A stretch of DNA of 52,205 nucleotides from a virus. Below the pieces are notes generated by a model. That model saw only the letters and a program-made list of their open reading frames with translations, searched no databases and was not told the DNA's origin. The stretch spans positions 1 to 52,205 of the IMG/VR virus record IMGVR_UViG_3300030294_000051; one strand, given 5' to 3'. The translations under genes were made by a program, and so were the position numbers. Each line of letters starts with the position of its first letter. The stretch's first letter is position 1. Of this stretch, positions 49,070 to 52,205 are shown in pieces.

Positions 49070-49498
49070 TTAATTATTTGTTCCTGTTCTCAAAACCTGA
49101 TGAATAGTTCCTTGAAGCTCTTTAGGCATTGCAGGACGTTGTGAAATAAGCATCCCTTCCGCATTGTATGTTCCAACCATTTTTTCGGCCTGATCAATGA
49201 ATGTGTAGCATGTTTCGGTAACGTACTCTGCACGTTCTTTGATTCCTTTTAAGCAAAGTTGCTTTTCTTCTTTGAGCGGGTCCATTTGGAATTTGAACGT
49301 TTTCTTAATGTCGTTCAGTTCTTCTTCCTTGTCGTTGATTTCAATAGAAACCTCTGAAAGTCTTTCTTTCAATTCAACTACTTTGTCATTGCTGAACTGT
49401 TTCATGTAACCTTTGTCTTCTACAACATCGCAATTGTCTTTCAAAAAACGTTTTCTTTGTTCCGGGTCTACTATTTCAAGCCCTAAATTTTTGTCCAT
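49070..49498 (-). CDS. Coiled-coil hypothetical protein, 142 aa
   Basis: Residues about 40-85 form a coiled coil (ELKERLSEVSIEINDKEEEL). Not recognised. The leader contains ACAGTATCATTATG, a variant of the start-codon motif. Confidence 0.65.
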   Translation of the reverse strand: MDKNLGLEIVDPEQRKRFLKDNCDVVEDKGYMKQFSNDKVVELKERLSEVSIEINDKEEELNDIKKTFKFQMDPLKEEKQLCLKGIKERAEYVTETCYTFIDQAEKMVGTYNAEGMLISQRPAMPKELQGTIHQVLRTGTNN

Positions 49499-49530
49499 AA
49501 TGATACTGTTTTTAATGAAAATTATTAATT

Positions 49531-49794
49531 TTATTTTTGCTTTAACTTCATTTCGAGTTCAATAATCCGTTCGTCTTTTTGACGTAGTTGCTTTCTAAGA
49601 CATGATACAATAGAGGTAAGGTAATTGCAACGATTTTTGCTTCCGGTTGCTTCTCTTACAGCTTGGTCTCTTTCAGAAACTAACTTATTAGCAAACTTTC
49701 CAGTTCTATCGTGAAATTGTCCTTTTTTTACGTCTATTTGTACCACTTCTACAACTGGGACAATATCTTCAACTCGAAATAATGTTAGTTCCAT
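49531..49794 (-). CDS. Hypothetical protein, 87 aa
   Basis: C-terminal helix rich in Lys, Glu and Leu (KQLRQKDERIIELEMKLKQK), N-terminal beta strand. Not recognised; 2 bp after the MBL-hydrolase gene. Confidence 0.6.
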   Translation of the reverse strand: MELTLFRVEDIVPVVEVVQIDVKKGQFHDRTGKFANKLVSERDQAVREATGSKNRCNYLTSIVSCLRKQLRQKDERIIELEMKLKQK

Positions 49795-49796
49795 GA

Positions 49797-50519
49797 TTAA
49801 TAGGGATTTTTGATTAATTCAATTTCAACACCGGGCTTAGCTATAGTTATCGGCTTACCGGTTGCTTTGGCGATAACTTCAAAGAATTCTGCAGGATCAC
49901 TGTTTTGTCCTGATAAGTGCAATAGAACCACGTTGTGGACATTGGTAAGGTTTTGATTGAGCAATACCTTTTTGGTCGTTTTTAGCTCCATGTGGCTAGT
50001 CATTACCCGTTCTTTTACTTTCCAATGTAAACCATTACGAACACTCTCATCAATGCAAGCATCTGAATAATTACATTCTATCAAAATATGATTCAAATTG
50101 TCAAAAGTGTAATCGCAAAGGAAACTATCGGTCAAAAACATCATATTCCCAAAATCACTGTGATTGATAAGGAAACCAAGGCACGGAACATCGTGTGCTG
50201 CATGAAATGGTAGTACTTTGAAATTTCCTACCTTAATGCCTTTCTCTGCTTGAATTTCCTTTGCTCTTTGCAATCCTTTTGCTTCTATGACACTTTTATT
50301 AGCGTAGACAGGGAAACATTGCTCAAAATCCTTTGCTTTGCCTGAGTGATCTCCGTGCAAGTGAGTGATTAAGCAACCTGACACCTTGCTAATGTCGAAA
50401 CCGAGTGCTTGCTTTACTTTCGCAAGTGTTACACCTGCTTCCAATATCAATGCTTCGGTGTCAGATTGGATAATATAGCAGTTACCTGCTGAGCTACTTC
50501 CGAGGATAGTTAGTTTCAT
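49797..50519 (-). CDS. MBL-fold metallo-hydrolase
   Basis: A 240-residue metallo-beta-lactamase-fold protein with THLHGDHSG (His53, His55, Asp57, His58) and the N-terminal GSSSAGNCY typical of YycJ-type enzymes. In phages such genes stand next to recT and are thought to supply a nuclease that processes ends for the annealase. Its ATG overlaps the stop of the small membrane protein gene. Confidence 0.9.
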   Translation of the reverse strand: MKLTILGSSSAGNCYIIQSDTEALILEAGVTLAKVKQALGFDISKVSGCLITHLHGDHSGKAKDFEQCFPVYANKSVIEAKGLQRAKEIQAEKGIKVGNFKVLPFHAAHDVPCLGFLINHSDFGNMMFLTDSFLCDYTFDNLNHILIECNYSDACIDESVRNGLHWKVKERVMTSHMELKTTKKVLLNQNLTNVHNVVLLHLSGQNSDPAEFFEVIAKATGKPITIAKPGVEIELIKNPY

Positions 50520-50668
50520 TTTGGCTGTTTGTTGGATAGATACCTGAAATACACTTTTACAACCGATATTATAGTTTCAGAAATAAAAGCAATAGGTATT
50601 GATATTAAAATTGTTGTTCCAACAAACACCCAAAATCCACTTGTTACATATTTTATGACTTCTAACAT
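50516..50668 (-). CDS. Small membrane protein, 50 aa
   Basis: An ATG at 50668, 2 bp after the RecT stop, opens a 50-residue frame whose TGA overlaps the ATG of the MBL gene (ATGA). The product has one long hydrophobic helix (FWVFVGTTILISIPIAFI) and a basic end (RYLSNKQPK). The close packing on both sides supports it as a real gene. Confidence 0.7.
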   Translation of the reverse strand: MLEVIKYVTSGFWVFVGTTILISIPIAFISETIISVVKVYFRYLSNKQPK

Positions 50669-50670
50669 AA

Positions 50671-51582
50671 TCAATAACCTGGTCCATCTCCTGATGGTGT
50701 TGGAGTTTCACTTTCGGTAGTCGCTGCAGTAGTTTCGTCTGTGAAGTCTGTATCCTCGATATTCAAGTTATTAGGTCGAATGTCATTGATTGCTTTGTTA
50801 CGGTCATCCGTGCTGTCGTAATCTTCGTTGTCAGAAGTAAGTACGCTTTGCATTTCAACTGATAAGTAGCCCCACTTAGCTAGTAGGTTTCGCAAGCATG
50901 TTTTTAAGGCCATGTCTGTGAAATTTCCAAGCCAACCAACCTTATCACCTGACTGTTCTGAGTTGGCAAGAATTTTCAACGTTTCAACCGTTACATCCTT
51001 GTTATTTTTCAACGAAGCAGCGTAACGTTTAGCGTGTTTAGACATTTTTTCAACATCGATGTAGAGCGTTTTTTCAAAGCCATTCAACAACTCGAAATAA
51101 GCGAAATACCCAATAATTTTGTCAGAAGTTTTGACACCATCGAAGTTGATTTCACCTGACAATTTTTTGACTTTTTGAAGCTCTCCTTCGTAAACCACAT
51201 CGGTATTCATTGTGCGATACTGGCCAGTTCTCATAGCTAACTGAATGTAGCCTTTGTAGCCGGGAACAAACGTTGGTGTTGGGACTTTCACCCAACCGTT
51301 TTCTGTTTTCACTGAGTTATTGAAAACGACAATGAAAGCAAAGCCTAATGCCTTGTTGATTGGGAGTTTCAGAACTGCTGCTTTCAATGCTTGTGCAACT
51401 ACTAGGTTCGGGTCGCATGTCTGCAATTGAGGATCACCTGTGTACAGGTCGATAATACTTGCTACAAACGCATTGCTGTTTGCTCCTAATGCGTTTTTGA
51501 ATTGTTCGTTGATACTATCCGTACCCAACGTTTTTTTGAGAATGTCCACTTTGCGAACAGGGACTTTGTTTTCGTCTGCCAT
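50671..51582 (-). CDS. recT: RecT-family single-strand annealing protein
   Basis: A 303-residue RecT: residues from INEQFKNALGANSNAF to FVPGYKGYIQLAMRTGQYRT and LRNLLAKWGYLS follow the family pattern, and the C-terminus is acidic and Pro/Ser/Thr-rich. It anneals complementary single strands during phage recombination, with the MBL hydrolase and perhaps the SbcC-like ATPase. ATG directly after AGTAGCAGT. Confidence 0.92.
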   Translation of the reverse strand: MADENKVPVRKVDILKKTLGTDSINEQFKNALGANSNAFVASIIDLYTGDPQLQTCDPNLVVAQALKAAVLKLPINKALGFAFIVVFNNSVKTENGWVKVPTPTFVPGYKGYIQLAMRTGQYRTMNTDVVYEGELQKVKKLSGEINFDGVKTSDKIIGYFAYFELLNGFEKTLYIDVEKMSKHAKRYAASLKNNKDVTVETLKILANSEQSGDKVGWLGNFTDMALKTCLRNLLAKWGYLSVEMQSVLTSDNEDYDSTDDRNKAINDIRPNNLNIEDTDFTDETTAATTESETPTPSGDGPGY

Positions 51583-51597
51583 ACTGCTACTGTTTTA

Positions 51598-52205
51598 TTA
51601 AATAAAGAAATTTTGAAAAGTTGAACTACCATACTCGCCTTTTGTGACTTCAATCATTTCAGCGATTGTGTATTCTTTCTTTTTTGATATAAGTCGATTT
51701 GATACAAAATCTTTCGTTCCAAAGCTACAGGCACCGGTTATGATACGATAACATTCAATTGCTTTTTCAAAGCTCATTTTGCTTTCCAGTGTCAATCCTT
51801 TGTAGTCTGATTTATCACGATTTGAAATTTTGAAAATCAAATCATCTTTTGCTTCTTTGATTGTTTCACCATGTGAGAACTTTCCGTTTCCATCAGTAAC
51901 CAAATATGTTTCTTTCGTAGAACCTATTTTTTGAATTTTGTATACATTTCTTTTGTGAGAAATCACTTTGGAAAAAATACCGTCAGCCTTTACGTATTTC
52001 TTATTTCGCCACTCGAAAAATGAATTTTCATCAATGTTCCGGTTTACCTTACTTTCATCACTGATTTGCGTACCTTCAAGGTCGAGAGAACCGCCAACTG
52101 TCAAGTTATCGGGTAGGACACTGATTTGCGTACCACGTAGGTCGAGAGAACCGCCAACTGTCAAGTTATCGGGTAGGACACTGATTTGCGTACCACGTAG
52201 GTCGA
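51598..52205 (-). CDS. Leucine-rich-repeat-like protein, C-terminal part (starts at 207 across the join)
   Basis: The frame is open to the right window edge and continues from base 1 when the circle is closed. It shows the perfect 20-residue repeats, one degenerate copy (SLDLEGTQISDESK) and a 130-residue non-repetitive C-terminal domain (KYVKADGIFSKVISHKRNVY to GEYGSSTFQNFF) that includes GACSFGTKDFV. A TTG start at 52164 is only an artefact of the window edge. Function unknown. Confidence 0.8.
   Translation of the reverse strand, partial: DLRGTQISVLPDNLTVGGSLDLRGTQISVLPDNLTVGGSLDLEGTQISDESKVNRNIDENSFFEWRNKKYVKADGIFSKVISHKRNVYKIQKIGSTKETYLVTDGNGKFSHGETIKEAKDDLIFKISNRDKSDYKGLTLESKMSFEKAIECYRIITGACSFGTKDFVSNRLISKKKEYTIAEMIEVTKGEYGSSTFQNFFI
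52090..52205. repeat. Terminal direct repeat, right copy
   Basis: Identical to 1-116. See the left copy; 52089 joins to base 1 in frame. Confidence 0.9.

Overview
The window reads as one complete genome of a temperate, long-tailed (siphovirus-type) phage of a Bacteroidales host. Support for the host group comes from AT-rich DNA, promoters with the Bacteroidetes -7 element TAnnTTTG and few Shine-Dalgarno sequences, and phage gene families typical of that group (DUF4373 and DUF6633 replication proteins, LuxR-type regulator with a Cys cluster, SPP1-type portal). The first and last 116 bases are identical and lie inside one gene, so the molecule closes into a circle of about 52,089 bp. Closing it joins the two ends of a gene with exact 60-bp (20-residue) repeats.

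Layout on the minus strand, in order of transcription. (1) 3928 to 296: early operon with HTH proteins, a LuxR-type regulator and an SbcC/Rad50-like ATPase, driven from the lysogeny switch at about 4000. (2) 207 through the circle join to 48269: repeat protein, RecT annealase, a 50-residue membrane protein, an MBL-fold hydrolase and accessory genes. (3) 48061 to 42444: NinB-like protein, DUF4373 and DUF6633 replication proteins, small genes, SSB and NinG. (4) 42266 to 32988: DUF488 protein, HNH endonuclease, antirestriction adenine methyltransferase, ParB-like protein, TerS, TerL, portal, a nucleotidyltransferase-like and a kinase-like protein, and a head morphogenesis protein. (5) 32787 to 30313: small genes and a RadC-type protein. 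(6) 30151 to 14700: scaffold, decoration protein, capsid, connectors, tail tube, tail chaperone with a -1 frameshift, tape measure, and baseplate/tip proteins. (7) 13860 to 11801: lysis genes (holin-like, amidase, small membrane protein, unimolecular-spanin-like lipoprotein). (8) 11452 to 7120: accessory operon with a C5-cytosine methyltransferase that has a seven-fold repeated region.

On the plus strand are the lysogeny operon (4106-5540: repressor, zinc-ribbon membrane protein, second regulator), which runs tail-to-tail into the minus-strand integrase gene, and a lipoprotein moron (14073-14648) with its own promoter and terminator. attP lies at 6861-7105, between two 29-bp integrase arm-site repeats.

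The most unusual feature is regulatory. Seven leftward operons each begin with the same 19-bp palindrome (GTGAgyGTattaCryTCAC type) set 6-7 bp upstream of a TAnnTTTR element; one site is displaced by exactly 10 bp. Ten genes share an AGTAGCAG motif touching or nearly touching the ATG, and one operon leader carries the complementary sequence in a hairpin loop. A composite repeat occurs three times, once inside the replication gene, and an intrinsic terminator stands just ahead of the packaging genes. Two small genes appear frameshifted.
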